DNA from: Eudorina sp. 2006-703-Eu-15
Lineage: Eukaryota > Chlorophyta > Chlorophyceae > Chlamydomonadales > Volvocaceae
Assembly (NCBI GenBank): GCA_003117195.1
Contig: BDSI01000033.1
Location: 496,001 to 560,000 of the forward strand
Reading direction: 5' to 3'
Length of the DNA: 64,000 nt
In this document: in pieces, positions 48,401 through 60,180 of the stretch
Layout: each line of letters opens with the position of its first letter
How positions within the stretch are numbered: the stretch's first letter is position 1
The notes under the pieces: generated by a model
What the model was told of the DNA's origin: nothing
Database searches by the model: none
What the model saw: the letters and a program-made list of their open reading frames with translations, nothing else
Position numbers and translations under genes: made by a program

Positions 48401-48699
48401 AGGCTGGTTCCAAGCGCCGTGTAGAACACTGCGCTGTCCGTAACCTGCGGGCTGTCATACGTCTTATTGCTGAAGGGCGTAAAGAAGGGTGCTTGCTGGG
48501 CTGGGTCCTTTGCTAGAGGTGTAAGCGTCTTGAGATGGCCCTTCAGGTCGGCAAGCTGACCTAGGGAACAGCTGACCGAAATCCCCAACGCAGGATTGTC
48601 GAAGCTCTTGAAATCAGCCCCGTGTTTGTTAGGCTGTTCAACATCCTCTTTAGCAGGACTGGAACACTCAGGAAGTAGTAAATTGTCATTGTGTGACAT
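42478..48699 (-). CDS. basic, disordered Ala/Pro-rich protein with duplicated TPFSN motif, 1,771 aa
   Basis: Four exons: 48699-44533, 44380-44201, 43855-43445 and 43035-42478. The strongest donors are GTGAGT after exon 1 and GTGAGC after exon 3; every junction is phase 0. ATG at 48699 begins MSHNDNLLLPECSSP. The protein is largely disordered and basic, rich in Ala, Pro, Ser and Lys/Arg. Many Ser/Thr-Pro sites include SPSKRPCRERTPS, of CDK type. Two copies of a TPFSN motif occur: TPFSNKTYDSP at residues 74-84 and TPFSNMKCPSP near 486. A short helical stretch DPEQERAQRRRHYEALLG lies near the end of exon 1. The C-terminal exons contain DLSWLMDASPCASL, FGMN and Gly/Phe patches. No enzyme domain is recognised. 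A cell-cycle or cytoskeletal substrate is one guess from the composition, but it is not supported by homology that I can see. Confidence 0.65.
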
Positions 48700-50187
48700 T
48701 GTCAAGACGTGAATAATACCATGGAATAAGCCTGAGTCGAAGTCAGATAGTATGTGTTGCTCGAAGACTGAACAAGTGTCTGCGTCGAGGACTCTGACGC
48801 TTCATTCAAATGCTTCCGTACGGATCTAGCAGCCGGTCTGTTCACGCTCTTCATTCCAGTCGTAGTTATGCCTGGGAAACTTGGACAGTAGTTTGTATAG
48901 CTGCTCAGACTTCGTGGTCGGGTCTCCTCGACCTGCCGCATTGGTGCGCGCGGTACGTGAGCGCGGTGCAGCCGCCTCACCACATACCGTCAATGAGATG
49001 ATCGCCTCTGGGCGCAGGCACTAATATGATATATTATCTTGTGTTTGATTGGTAGGAACTCTTTGGTGGGAAGAAAATAGCAGCGCTGTGTGTTTCTTAA
49101 CAGACAAGACGATACCTGACGTTACCTGACGATACAGAGATACCGGCACCACTGCACATCAGCGTTCCATGGTGGACCCCGGCTCCCACCCGGCCTCGTA
49201 GGAGCCTCGTATCCACTGCACCTACCAAGGGCTCCGCATCCCTCCACACGACAGGCTCCGCCCTTGTACACCTGTGGCCCCCACCACACGACGGCACAGA
49301 CCAAGCCGGACGCATGTACTGATCCCGACCCCTCGCCCCCAAATTGCCCAAACCCACTCATAACCCACACCCGGGCGCATGCATTTAAACACCCGGGGCA
49401 AGTGCGGCAGCGTCGAAACCACATTTCACCGAATGGACACAAACCGAGCCGAACCGAAGCATCTCCAGGGGCACGGTGTCCACGCCTAAAGGTGTACTCC
49501 CCCCTGTCACAACCTTGGGCGTGGACCTGCAAGTTAGTCCCTGCGGTCCAGCCCCCACGGCCGCCCGAACGGCTCCAATGTAAGCATGTAACCCCTGCTT
49601 GCTGTCCTGCATCCTAAGTGACGTCCGATCCGCCGCCATCAGAGATGGGGCATCCGTACCGGGCCGCTTCACCCCCTCCCCCCTCCGGCCGCCTCCAAGC
49701 ATACAGTGCCCCGATCGACCTCGCCACACGATACCTACCCCTCTACACAAACATCACCCCGCCTACATCACCCCCGCTCATATCATAGCCGGCGCTCGGC
49801 GCCCCATCCCCAAACACCAGACCTCGCCCCTGGTCAAATATACTTTGGTATCTTCGAAACCTCCACACAATCGGGGGTTTCAACCCCGGTCTGCGCCCTG
49901 AGCCTCAAGAGCTATACTGCTGTACCGCTGCTGCTGCTAAACTCCGCATGACTGTCCGCCAATGCTTGCCGCCCTGCGCCATTCCAGCATTCCAGGCCTG
50001 GATCCCCGCGAATGCGTAGGGCCGTGACCTGCAGACGGCGGGCGGCGGTGAGGGGGCCACCCGCTTCCACCCGCAGACACTGGTAAGGTCCTCCGAAACC
50101 CCTACACCGCCAACAGCACAACGGGACCGCCCACACCAGGCTCCCTCCTACGTCGCTACTGCCGCGCGCCATCAAATGAGGTCCCTG
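48700..50187. other. intergenic region between two minus-strand genes
   Basis: It holds the promoter and 5' UTR of the gene starting at 48699 and the 3' UTR of the GYF gene ending at 50188. The part near 49020-49080 is AT-rich. No minus-strand TGTAA was found after 50188. Open frames here are short and overlap on both strands. No repeat of note. Confidence 0.5.
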
Positions 50188-53100
50188 CTACTGCTGCTGT
50201 GCAGGCATGGCCTGCTGTGACTGCTGCGCGCCGGCGAGCACCGGCTGTGCCATCACGGAATGGCCGCTGTACGGCATGGGTTGGCCGTACTGCGGCATGT
50301 ACACCATGGACCCCGGGAGGGTGTATGCGGGCACAGGGGCGGCCGCCACCCCTGGAGTGGCCGCCGGGCGCGGGCGCACGGCCATCAGGTGTGGCAGCGG
50401 CAGACCTCGCACCGCGTTCTGGGCCGCCACGGAGGCGCCGAGCGGCGCGTAAGCGGGCGCTGCAGGCTGCCCCTGCGGCGGTACCTGCGGCGGCGGATAG
50501 TAGTGTTGCTGGTGCGCGGGTTGCTGCGGAGGTTGCATCGGCGGCGGCGCTGCCGCCCCCGCCGCCTGAGCCGTCTGAGCGGCCGGAGCCCCCGGCTGGG
50601 GTTGTGGCTGGATCTGCGCTTGGAACACCGGCACGTGTGGCTGTGGCGGCTGCGACTGCGGTAACCCCTGGCCCTGCACGACCGGTTGAAGGACCTGCAC
50701 CGTTATCGGCGACGGCACCGGCTGCGCGACGGGCGGCTGCCCCTGCCCCTGCTGCTGATGCTGATGCTGCCCCTGCTGCTGGTTCTGTGCCGACTGGGGC
50801 TGTTGCACGTGGGCATGCGGCTGCAGCGCGACCACGACCGGCCTGGTTGCGACGGGGACCAGGTGCGCGGCCGCCGGCTGGGGCGGTCGGATCCGGTTCG
50901 CTAGGCCGCCGCGGTGCAGGGCCGGCACTATGATGTCCTTGCGGCTGACCAGGACGTAGGCGCCGTCCGTGATGTCGCGCAGGAGCTCGCCCAGGGGCAG
51001 GAAGGCGGACAGCGGCGGCTGCATCGGCAGCCGCACGTCCGCATCCGAGCCACAGACGAGGGTCTGAGAGGGAACCGAGGCGTGTGGGGGCGGGGGGCAA
51101 GGGGGTAGGTACAGGAACGGCGAATTCTGGTAACGGTGATTCGTAGATATGTGGATTCACCAAGGTGGTAACGATGATTCGGAGGTATGTGGGTGAAAGC
51201 GAAATAAACTAGGCTGGGAAAGGAAGATTGCCCAACCAGGACAGTTCATGTGGGTAGTTCCGGGGGTGGAGCAGGAAGGTAAGGCGGCAGGGGGCCAGCA
51301 TGGTTGCGCGGGTGCCGGCACGGGCGGGAGACACGGGCAGGGCCCCCCGCGGGGGGTTCGGTCGCGGATGCCACCAACGTTGGCCTTCCCAACCGCTAAC
51401 CCCCGCGTGGCGCCGCGCACTGCATGGACGGCACATCCCGGCATGAGAAGGAGGTCTCCTCTCTGACGACAGCGGCGCCCGACCCCCGACCCCGGCACTG
51501 GACGTTGTTTACTTGGTTTGCTCACATCGTCACGAATCTCCCTGCAATGCGTTATGAAGCTGAGCAGCATCGCCTCCGGGCTGAAGGGCCCGTGGATGGC
51601 GTTGGTTGCGGCGTCGACGTACCACCAGTTGGCGGACAAACCGTACTGCCCTCGCTCCCCAAGGAAGAGGCGGAGCGGTGGCGTCTCATACGTTGGCTGC
51701 ACGCCCGAGTTGGCCTGCAGGAAGGGGCTGGACCGTAGTTCTGAGCCGCCAATCGCGTGGGGAGCGTCGCCGCCGGCTTCCGCCCCGCCGCCGCCGCCGG
51801 CATCGCCGCCGCCGTCGAGTGCCTCCGAGGATGCGGACGGCGGGATCGGCATCGGCGTGTCGAAGGGCTTCGGCATGATCCAGTTAGCGGAGTTCAGGAT
51901 GGGGTCCGGCTCCGGGTCCGGTGGCCGCGGCATCGCCCCCGCCTCGGCGCTGGCGGTACTGCCGCCAACTCCTGCACGGGCCGCAGCTGAAGGCGCTGCT
52001 GCCGCTGCTGCTGCTGTGCCGGCCTGCCTTCCCGCAGACTCCGTCGACGACCCCTGCGGCGCCGAAGCTAGTTCCGCACGGCTCCCATGACGGCTGGTAG
52101 CTCCGCTGCCGCTGCCGCCACCACTGCCGCCGCCGCCGCTGCCCGCTCCCCCTGCGCCGGCCCTGCCGGCTCCCCTGCTTGACGGCGCCAACGCCAATCC
52201 CTCCCCGCCGACAATCGCTGCGGTTCGGGGCCGCTGCGGTTCAGCTTCCAGCCCGGGCGGCGGCGGCGGCGCCTGCTGCTCAATCACGGGCCACACACCC
52301 GGTGGCAATGTCATGGGTCTTGCGTCAGGGCGCACGGAAACCGCCATGACACCCGCTTTTCGAATCTCCCGCAGCTCGAACAAAGTCAACGGCAGGTACG
52401 GCCGCCCGTGCCCGTGCATGTACAACAGCGAGCCCAGCGTCATCAGCACTCCAGGGGGGATCCAGATGTTGGACGGCGGACTCTCCTCCGTCAAACCAAC
52501 AACGAGCGTGTACTCTGACAGCTGCCCCGCGCAGTATTTGTCGTACATTGCCGCGGGAGTCCTGCCCACGTCCAGCTTCGCCGATATTGCGGTCATGTGG
52601 AATTGATTGATCACGCCCCAGGACCGCGCGGCGTAGAAGAGGCGAATTGGGTCGGTGGCGGGTGCTCGCTGCAGGGCGGCGGGCGTGGCGCCTTCCAGCG
52701 CCGCTGTCGTCATGGCCTCGGCATCATCCCGAGAAGCCACCACCGGCGGGCGCAGCCAGGCCGCGGGCGGGAAGCCCTTGGCGTCTTCCTTGTCAGTGAT
52801 GGCGCGGTAGGTGTACCCGGCCGCTATGAACTGAAGCAGAAAATCCAGTGTACGGAAGAAGCACGCGGGTACAGGACGCTTGGGGGTTCTGCTGGTAGAG
52901 AAGCCCGCGAGCATGGTTGTACGGCAGAGGCGCCCCTGTTCGAAGAGGGCGAGGAGGCCGACCCTGGGGAACAGCCCGTGGGGGGGTGCCTGCTTGCCAA
53001 AAGGGGGCCGCGAAAGCGGCAGCGGAAGCAGGGTTGGAGCGAAAGAAGCCCGGCGGGGGAAGGGGGAGGGCAGGGGGCAAGAGGTGGGGGCAGGGGCAGT

Positions 53101-53715
53101 CGTTGGGTCTTGCATGCACGGACTTGCCTTTCAGCGCGTGCGGTTGCGGTGATGTGGTTGCGGTGACGTGCGGCGTGAGTATGCTTCGGAGGCGTGGCGG
53201 GCGGGTTCGATGTGTGGAACGCATCCGTGTTTTCCTGAAGTGGACTGGCTTGGGTTTCATAATTAGTGCTCGAGCAGCAAGTAACGAGACGGGAATGAGA
53301 TGACGTGCACCGACACAAAGTCCGGACGTGGCACAGCTCCAGGATACCTGTGGAATCCCTATTGTGCGAAGGGCTGGGGTTTTAACGGAGCGTCAGCACG
53401 GTACCCTTAAGCCAACCCGATTGGGTCAGGTTATCGCGAGACCCCACGCTGGTAAAGCGACAAGATCTACCGATGTAACTACCCTTTCGGCAGGCTGCTA
53501 CCGCCCGCATCGCGGGCGCATAGACCACTCCCTTCGCGTCCTCCAATCCGACGCACCTCTTCATCTTCTTCATTATAGTTCATGATCACTGCCCAATGGC
53601 TGGCCTGCTCTGAGAGCCTGTGGATGTTCTCCACCGTAAGCAGATTATGGCCGAAAGTGTATTCTCCCCGGTTCTCAGAGCCACTTTCCATGGCCGGCAA
53701 TCTCTTGTTCATCAT
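50188..53715 (-). CDS. GYF-domain protein, about 779 aa
   Basis: Proposed exons: 53715-53557, 52830-51526 and 51063-50188, all phase 0. Donors are GTGCGT and GTGAGC; acceptors are TTCTGCTTCAG and CCCTCTCAG. The second intron splits a GYF-type domain. WWYVDAATNAIHGPFSPEAM (about 457-476) supplies the W-Y and GPF..M signature. Across the splice, LVCGSDADVRLP and FLPLGELL supply the C-terminal half. GYF domains bind proline-rich peptides (family knowledge). Upstream is an unrecognised conserved-looking region with WGVINQFHMTAIS and IWIPPGVLMTLGSLLYMHG. Between them lie Gly/Ser and Ala linkers, and the tail is Gln/Pro-rich (290 aa), often seen in RNA or transcription adaptors. Exon 1 (MMNKRLPAMESGSEN, 53 codons) is the least certain. 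The frame is also open to an ATG at 53115, which would give a Pro-rich N-terminus instead. Confidence 0.58.
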
Positions 53716-54004
53716 CTTTCTTGAGAGAGACCCTGCCTCACACCAAAGACTATGTGTAAGTTGCCCTGGGCGAGGTCAGTCTGCGCAGACTACAGGGAAG
53801 GAAGCATTTTCAACGACCTGATAGATCACGTAGAAGAAAATAGACCATACTAAGAGGGCAAGATGGGATTTAGGCGAGGTAGATAGGAGTACGACGTGCG
53901 GCGCCCAAAAGGGCGAAAGCTTCAGGTCGTCGCAAACATAAAGTTCATACAGATGAAACAAAAAATTGGCGATTCCGGAAGATTATATCGATATCCGATT
54001 GATC
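53716..54004. promoter_or_regulatory. short divergent promoter between the GYF and SET genes
   Basis: Only about 290 bp separates the two proposed start codons (ATG 53715 on minus, ATG 54005 on plus). It is AT-richer than the flanking exons. If the GYF gene instead starts at 53115, the gap is 890 bp. No factor-binding site is recognised. Confidence 0.35.
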
Positions 54005-57000
54005 ATGTCCCAAGGTGTAAACCGGCTCAGGACCCGCTTCCGGGACCGCAGCAATAGAAACATCTGGCCAAGCCAAAGGGGTGTTAAAACATGCCCTTGC
54101 CGCCCCCTGATACCATGTTCGGTTCCACAACATGGAACCTCAACCACAGCTACGTCCGTTGCGTCGTACACCCCGGCCACGCTGCGCTCGCCGGCCACGT
54201 GCAACGCACTGCCTATCGCTGAAATCTACACCAGGCAAACCTACCAGCACCGAAGGCTGGTGGGGAATGTACAGCTGGAGATCGTCCCAGGTACGGCGGC
54301 GCGAAGTGGCCCAAGCTACGCATTTGCCCTCGTCTGGCCATGGTGCAGTCTTCCTCACTTGCACGGCATGGGCATAAAGAGTCTGCTCCACGTTCACGGC
54401 GTGGGTCAAAACAAGCGCTGAAACGTCTTCCATGGCACTTAGTCCAGCACGGGCGGGGCCTTTGCGCCTGCGCGGCCGCCCAGCTAATGGGTTCAGGGCT
54501 GTGTAATGTCCCCCTCTCCGACTCCCCTAACAGGCAAAGGCCTGGGGTGGCGAGCCACCCGCGACATCTCTACCGGCGAGCTCTTGATTGCCTCCCTTCC
54601 AATTGTCGTACTGTACGGGCGTCCGGGCGAGCCGCCGGACGGTGAGGAGCTGGCAGAGGCGCTGCGGCAGTCCTGGCCGCGACTGACCCCCCTGGAGCAA
54701 CGCTGGCTGCTGCTATTATCGGACTGCTGCGACGCGTCGGCAGCCTCGGGCCCGCCACACGCGCCAGCGACGACGCGCGACGACCAGGCCACGGAAACAT
54801 TGCTGGAGCGGGCACGGGCCCTGCTGTCCGAGGGCCAGCTAGAAGAGACGGTGCCGCTGCCACAGCCTCTACAGCAGCAGCCACAACAGCAGCCACAGCA
54901 TGCCGCTGATGGGCTACGAGACCAGGGGCCTGTTTTCAGTCCGGGCCAAGGCTCCGGAACGGGCTCCGCCGCGCCCTCGCCTTCGTTTTCGCCCGCCGTC
55001 GGCCCGTACTCCCCCACAGCCGCCGCGGGGCTACACATCTTGCCGCCAGCCATCTTCGGCTCTGCAGCCAGTGGCGTCGGCGTCCGCGTCGGCATCGGCA
55101 TCGGCAGTAGCACCGCTCGCGACGGCAGTAGCCGTCTTTTGCCGGACCTGGTGCGGCGCTACAGCTACAGCGAGCCGTCGGAAGATCCCGCGTTGGCGGA
55201 GTCGCTCGATCTGGAATCTCCCGTCAGCTGTACGGGGATCTGGCCGGAGATGTCGTTGATCAACCACAGCTGCTGCCCCAACGCGTCCGTGCTGCTGGTG
55301 GGTGGCGCGATGTACGTGCGGGCGGCGCGGCCGGTGCTGGAGGGCGAGGAGGTCACGGTGTCGTACCTGGGTACAGGTGGGACGTCAACGCGCGCGCGCG
55401 GCCCGTGCGCCAGTGGGCCGCTACCCTGTCGTACCCTCTTGAGTCTCAGTTGGGATGGGGCCATCGGCCGTGCAGTGAGGTTCTGGCTGCCGTGCAGTGA
55501 GGGCCTGCCTCCCCAAGTGAGGTCAAGGCAATCCGGTTTTGACGAGGCCTGGGCCGCGCTATGGCAGGGGGCCGGCATGCGCCGTGCGGCGCCCGTCGCG
55601 GCAATACCGGTACGCCTAGCGCTGCTCCCGGAGTGCACGGGCCCCTCCTGACACCTCCGCGCCTGACCGCCGCCACGTTAAAACTATGCCGGGGCCAGGT
55701 ATGTGTTTCGTGTGGCTATCACGCGTGTGTAAGACGCGCCTGAACCCGCCCAGCAGTGTGAGTTGCTACCGTAAATACCGGCTGCGGACCCGACCCAGCG
55801 CGCGGGCCGCCAACAGGTCCGTGCCCCGCGCGCCCACACCTTCATCCCTATCGCAGGCGTGTTCCGGGACGTGGCGGAACGGCGGTCGCGACTACGCGCC
55901 TCCCACGGCTTCCTGTGCACCTGCCCCCGCTGCACCCTAGAGCACCACCACTTTCCCACCCGCCGCTATCCCGAGCTGGAGCGACCCCGGAAACAGCAGC
56001 AGCAGCGGCAGCAACAACAACAAGCTACTGCCGGCGACAGCAGTAGCAATGGAGCCCGCTTCAGCGATGGCAGTAGCAACAGCGGCAGAAGTGGAGATGG
56101 TGTGAGCGGCAGTAGCAGTACCGTGCTTGATGACGCGCTGCTGGCGACGTCATTGATGGGGACCCGCGGAGGGGGTCCGCTGCAGGCGGTCCTGGATGCT
56201 CTGTTCGGCCCGGGACGCTTCCGCACCGCCGCCGCGCCGGACAACACGATGCTGCAGCGGCTGAATGAGCTGCTGGTTTCGGAGCTCGAGGCCGCCGCGC
56301 ATGCGACGCTGACGGCGGCGTCGCGGCCGCGGCAGCAGCAGGCGGCGCTGCTGGCACGGCTGGAAGGGCTGCTAGAGCAGGCAGGGAACCGTGTCTCGGG
56401 GGAAGAGTGCGCTGCGTTGCGGTGCGGTGCGGAGCGGTGAGGGGAGGGGAGGGAGGGAAAGGGCCTACTGGCGGGGGTGCCTCACATTTGCCGGCCGGGC
56501 GATGCTGCTGCCGTGTATCGCCACCAGGCTAGTCGGTCCCACTGTGTTGTGTGGCAAACCGTCGCTAGGGTTGGCTGCCGTGGTGGGATACGCCACCGTA
56601 ATCGATGGCGCCACAGTGACACAGGAAACGACCCTCGGTGGCGATGCCCACATCTGTATGACGTACGGCGGTACGGTATTTGTCCCAAGCGCCAGCCGGC
56701 GCCGTCGCGCCGTCGGTTTTATCAGCTGTTCGTCCTCTGTTGGTGCGGCAAATTCTTTAATGCAAGCAAAACGTTCGAAGGACGTGTTCAGACAGCCCGA
56801 ACATCCATGGATGCACGCAGGTGGATGACTCATGCTCGTACCTGCAGCTGCCGCGCCGCGGCCGCGCGATGGTGCGGGCGTCAGTGTACGGCGTCGTACG
56901 ACTGACTGCCGAGCTGTCGGAGCTGAGCCAGCAGGGGAGTCCGGAGCGGCGGCTGCAGCTGCTGCAGCTGTCGGCGGAGTCGCTGGAGGCGGTGGCTCCG

Positions 57001-57609
57001 GGCAGTGACGCGCACGTGGCGGCCGCGGTCAAGGTGCGCGTTGGCCTGCACCAGGACCCTCCCTTTCTCTAACGGCGGCTCCTCTCCTCCTCCCCGCGGC
57101 TTTGCGAATGCAAAACCGCATCTACGTGCATTCCGATGCCGCAGCCATGCCAGCTTCGATGATAGCGTGTCGCAAAGAGGGGGCGATGTGATGCAGGAAA
57201 TGTTCTTCCGCAAAACCCAGGTGATTTGCAAACCAGCATCAGTTCCCACCTCAGGTTTGACTGCTGGGCTGGCTCCCGCTAATTCTTGGGGAACTTAGTT
57301 GCGAGGAACTGCTTTTGGCGCACAGCTTCAACGGCTTGGTGTGGGGCCCCCTGGCGCTTTGCGAACCCGAACGCGATCCCGCAGGTGGCGGGCGTGTGCA
57401 GGCGCGTGCACGGCGCGGAGGCCGCAGCCACCCGGCGGGCCGAGCTCGACGCAGCGGCGGCGCACTTTGCGCGGTACGGCAGGGAGCTGCTGTCGGAGCC
57501 GGCGCTGCTGCGCCGCCTGAGTGCCACGAGGCGTCGGCTGGCCACCGGCTCGGGGCTGGCGGCGTCCATGGGTGTGCTGGCATGGCTGCAGCAAGCGGGG
57601 CCGGGATAA
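54005..57609 (+). CDS. SET-domain protein (SMYD-like lysine methyltransferase)
   Basis: Exons read: 54005-54290, 54534-55370, 55857 to about 56436, 56848-57033 and 57385-57609. Phases fit at junctions 1 and 2 (phase 1) and 4 (phase 0). Junction 3 does not fit, so a short exon or another splice site is missing between 56436 and 56848. The SET fold appears in pieces. LEIVPGKGLGWRATRDISTG spans the first splice (about 90-109). The catalytic core follows with SLINHSCCPNAS (about 338) and GEEVTVSYLG (about 366-375). The post-SET Cys cluster GFLCTCPRC is near 393. In SMYD proteins a MYND zinc finger sits between the first two blocks; here there are about 190 residues of Gln/Gly/Ser-rich sequence without Cys/His ligands. 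The helical C-terminus (HVAAAVKVAGVCRRVHG, HFARYGRELL) resembles the TPR-like end of SMYD proteins. Histone or non-histone lysine methylation is expected. Start ATG 54005 is the only in-frame one nearby. Confidence 0.68.
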
Positions 57610-57829
57610 GGTGGCGACCCGCCCAGACCTGCTGGATCAGGGGCCCAGAAGCTTCAACGCATGCAGTGCCGTCGCAAGCAGTCCGCCGTGTGTGAGTGTG
57701 CAAATGGAGATATGGGCCGCGTGTGTGTGTTTGTGTACAAGGGTGGGTATGCGTGTGGGTGTGGCTGTCGCTGTGGGGTTACGCTGTTTAAACATGCGAA
57801 GGGGGCAGGGGGATTTTTTCAAGCAGACG

Positions 57830-58919
57830 TTATGTTTTTTGTTTCCGATGTGGTTTTTCCGACACACGAAGGGACACACAGGGACGCCGATGACCTGCGG
57901 GGTCCACTGTAACACCAAGGTTGAGAAAAAAAACGGACACGGACAGCACGTCTTGCTGTTGAGCTTGTCGGAATAGGAAGCTATGGCTGTCATCGATAAT
58001 ATACGCGCGCGGGGGTTGCGGGGGTTGTGTCAGCAGGGAAAACAACTCTCCACGCCGCGGATCGGCTTCTGGATCGGTTGAATCGGTTGAAGTACCGGGA
58101 GTACTCGTCGTCCGTTCTTGGCGAGCCGGCGATGCCCGCTTAGCAGGTTGGACCACTGCTCGAGGTCTGCTCGGGATCTTCGCAAGCACCGTCGCAGTAT
58201 GTTTTTCGTTCCATGAAACTGTTTCGTGCCGGCTCGAACCCTGAAAGCGTTTCCGGTAAGGCCGACTTCTGGCGGGGAAGTTGGTATGGGGGTGTGCGGT
58301 TGTGCGGCACTGGCCCACCGTGAGCGAATGCGCGTCACAGAAATTTTGGGCTCGGCGGGCCGTCGGGTTCGCGCTGCTGTGCTGCCTGTTCAGGTCCTTG
58401 CACGCGTGGGAAGGGCCCCGTCTGACAGCATCAAGGTCCAAATTCCAAAGTCCGTCCCAAAGACGTCCCTTTATAATTCTGTAGGAGCCATTGTCATTAC
58501 GGGTTAGGATGAGAATGCGCAGGGGCGTGCGGCGCGGCGGGAGAACCCTCCTTATGTCGTTGTGCCGTGCGGAGGGAATGATTGCAGGATTTGGCGAGCG
58601 AGAGATTCCATACGTGAAAGTACCACAGCTGAAACCCAGCCTCCCAAATGTCTGTACCTGTTTCTGAACGGTACTTGACGCCATTGGTGATCGTGAAGTG
58701 CTACGCCGTGGCGCGCTTGGCTCGCCGCAGCCAAAAGGTGGCCCCCAAAATGTTCGGGTCGCTGATGGCACAGCGGAAAACTGCGTTCGTCCGTCCAGGT
58801 CTCTGAGCCAGGACGAGCCCTTTGTCTCCGTCCTGCGGGCGGCCACGTACCATACAGCACCGTACCCATTCGACCCGAGTCGAAAGCAATGCATCCCGGG
58901 CTTTTTTCGAGGGTTTCAT
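57830..58919 (-). CDS. doubtful minus-strand ORF region, possibly a decayed gene
   Basis: A 354-codon frame covers 58894-57830, and two other minus frames over the same DNA also look protein-like. One at 58919-58701 starts MKPSKKARDALL and contains VEWVRCCMVRGRPQDG and DPNILGATFWLRRAKRA. One at 58338-58030 contains NILRRCLRRSRADLEQWSNL. Coding character shifts between frames, which fits a frameshifted relic or a gene with unrecognised introns. GTACAG donor-like sites exist near 58650. No family is recognised, and stops are rare by chance at this GC content. Confidence 0.2.
57908..57912 (+). terminator. TGTAA polyadenylation-type signal of the SET gene
   Basis: First plus-strand TGTAA after the TAA at 57607-57609, about 300 bp downstream, which is normal 3' UTR length for these algae. 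Confidence 0.5.
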
Positions 58920-60180
58920 GCGATGACGTTGTGGTCATTATTTATGATGATGAAGGTGCCAAGGTACGTAAGGTTGTCGTGGTCTCGCGATGTGGAAGAG
59001 AATGAAAAGCGCACTCCTGACGTCAGCCGCTTCAGCAGAATTCTGTCGTCGCTGACGTCCGAATGAATAAATATAACAATGCGTCATTTCACTAGTACGT
59101 TTCCTGCAACAAGTCTTGTTAAACGCTTGGGTGTGAACATCCGTCGGTCGCATATCACGGGCCACCAGGCTTTCTGGGGAGGTCAGGGGTGATCCACCTC
59201 AGTTTGTGCACCTTAACTTAGTGGCCATTTTTGCAACAAAAACATTGCGGTTTACTAGGGTTGCGCGACAGGTCGCTTCCATGGTCGCCCCGTTCCCGGC
59301 TCACGATAACCCAGCCGGTTAACCAGATAAATGTCTGCAACATGACCGGATTAATTATTTGACTGGTCGCGAGTTGGGGAATGCAGTAGGAAGCTGGCAG
59401 GTTCAACGAAAGGGTCGCACTTGGCATCTTCAGCTCTTGCCTTGCTGTGAATAGTCTATTCAATTTTTATTATGTGCAAACAAAAAGGAACATAGCTATG
59501 GTCAAAATTTCTCACAGAACTTAGTTAATACGACTCAGTGTGCAGCTTGAACCAAAGCGAAGCAAGCTGTTTGCAAGCTCATTTAAGGATTATTTCATGC
59601 TGCATATATCAACTTATACCGCTCCAAAAACGAGACCTGCTCGGGAATGCGGCATCACGACGGGGCAAAGTGGGCATGAAAGGGTTTATCACTTGCAATT
59701 GTTTAGCTACACGACGCTACACAAGTCGCAACAACAAACATTTTTATGTACCTTGGACCATACAGCAGCGCACTACTCTGGAAAAAAAACGTTCTACCGT
59801 ACAAAAATGTACTTTGAGCTCTACGCAACTTTAGCGGCGTAAAACCACCGGTGATTCAAGGTATCGCTACATCCTGCATCTCACAGAATTTACGTTGTCT
59901 GGTGTGATCTGTACTCATAGTCGGATAAGCCGTAGTAAGCCCGTTGGCATGGTCGGCATCCTCAACAATTTGCATGAAGGGCATAGGAGATCTTCAGAGG
60001 TTATTAGTCTTGCTGCCGCGAAACGCAAAACCTGTAACGTCGCGTCCTCTTTTGTCACGTCTTCGACTGCCTGAAGTTTTCCCCTCTATCAAGAAGGTTT
60101 CCTCAAATTATATGGCTGCCAAATGCAGCGGCGATTGCGGCCTTCAAGGGTGAACGCGCCAGCTCGAATAGTAGCCCCGT

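Larger units (their letters stand above)
57610..60180. other. intergenic region, SET gene to channel gene
   Basis: A TGTAA signal at 57908-57912 suits the SET gene. From 58000 to 58930 there are overlapping open frames on the minus strand (see separate entry). From 59050 to 60150 the DNA is AT-richer with short frames only. The right part should contain the promoter and 5' UTR of the channel gene. Confidence 0.5.
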
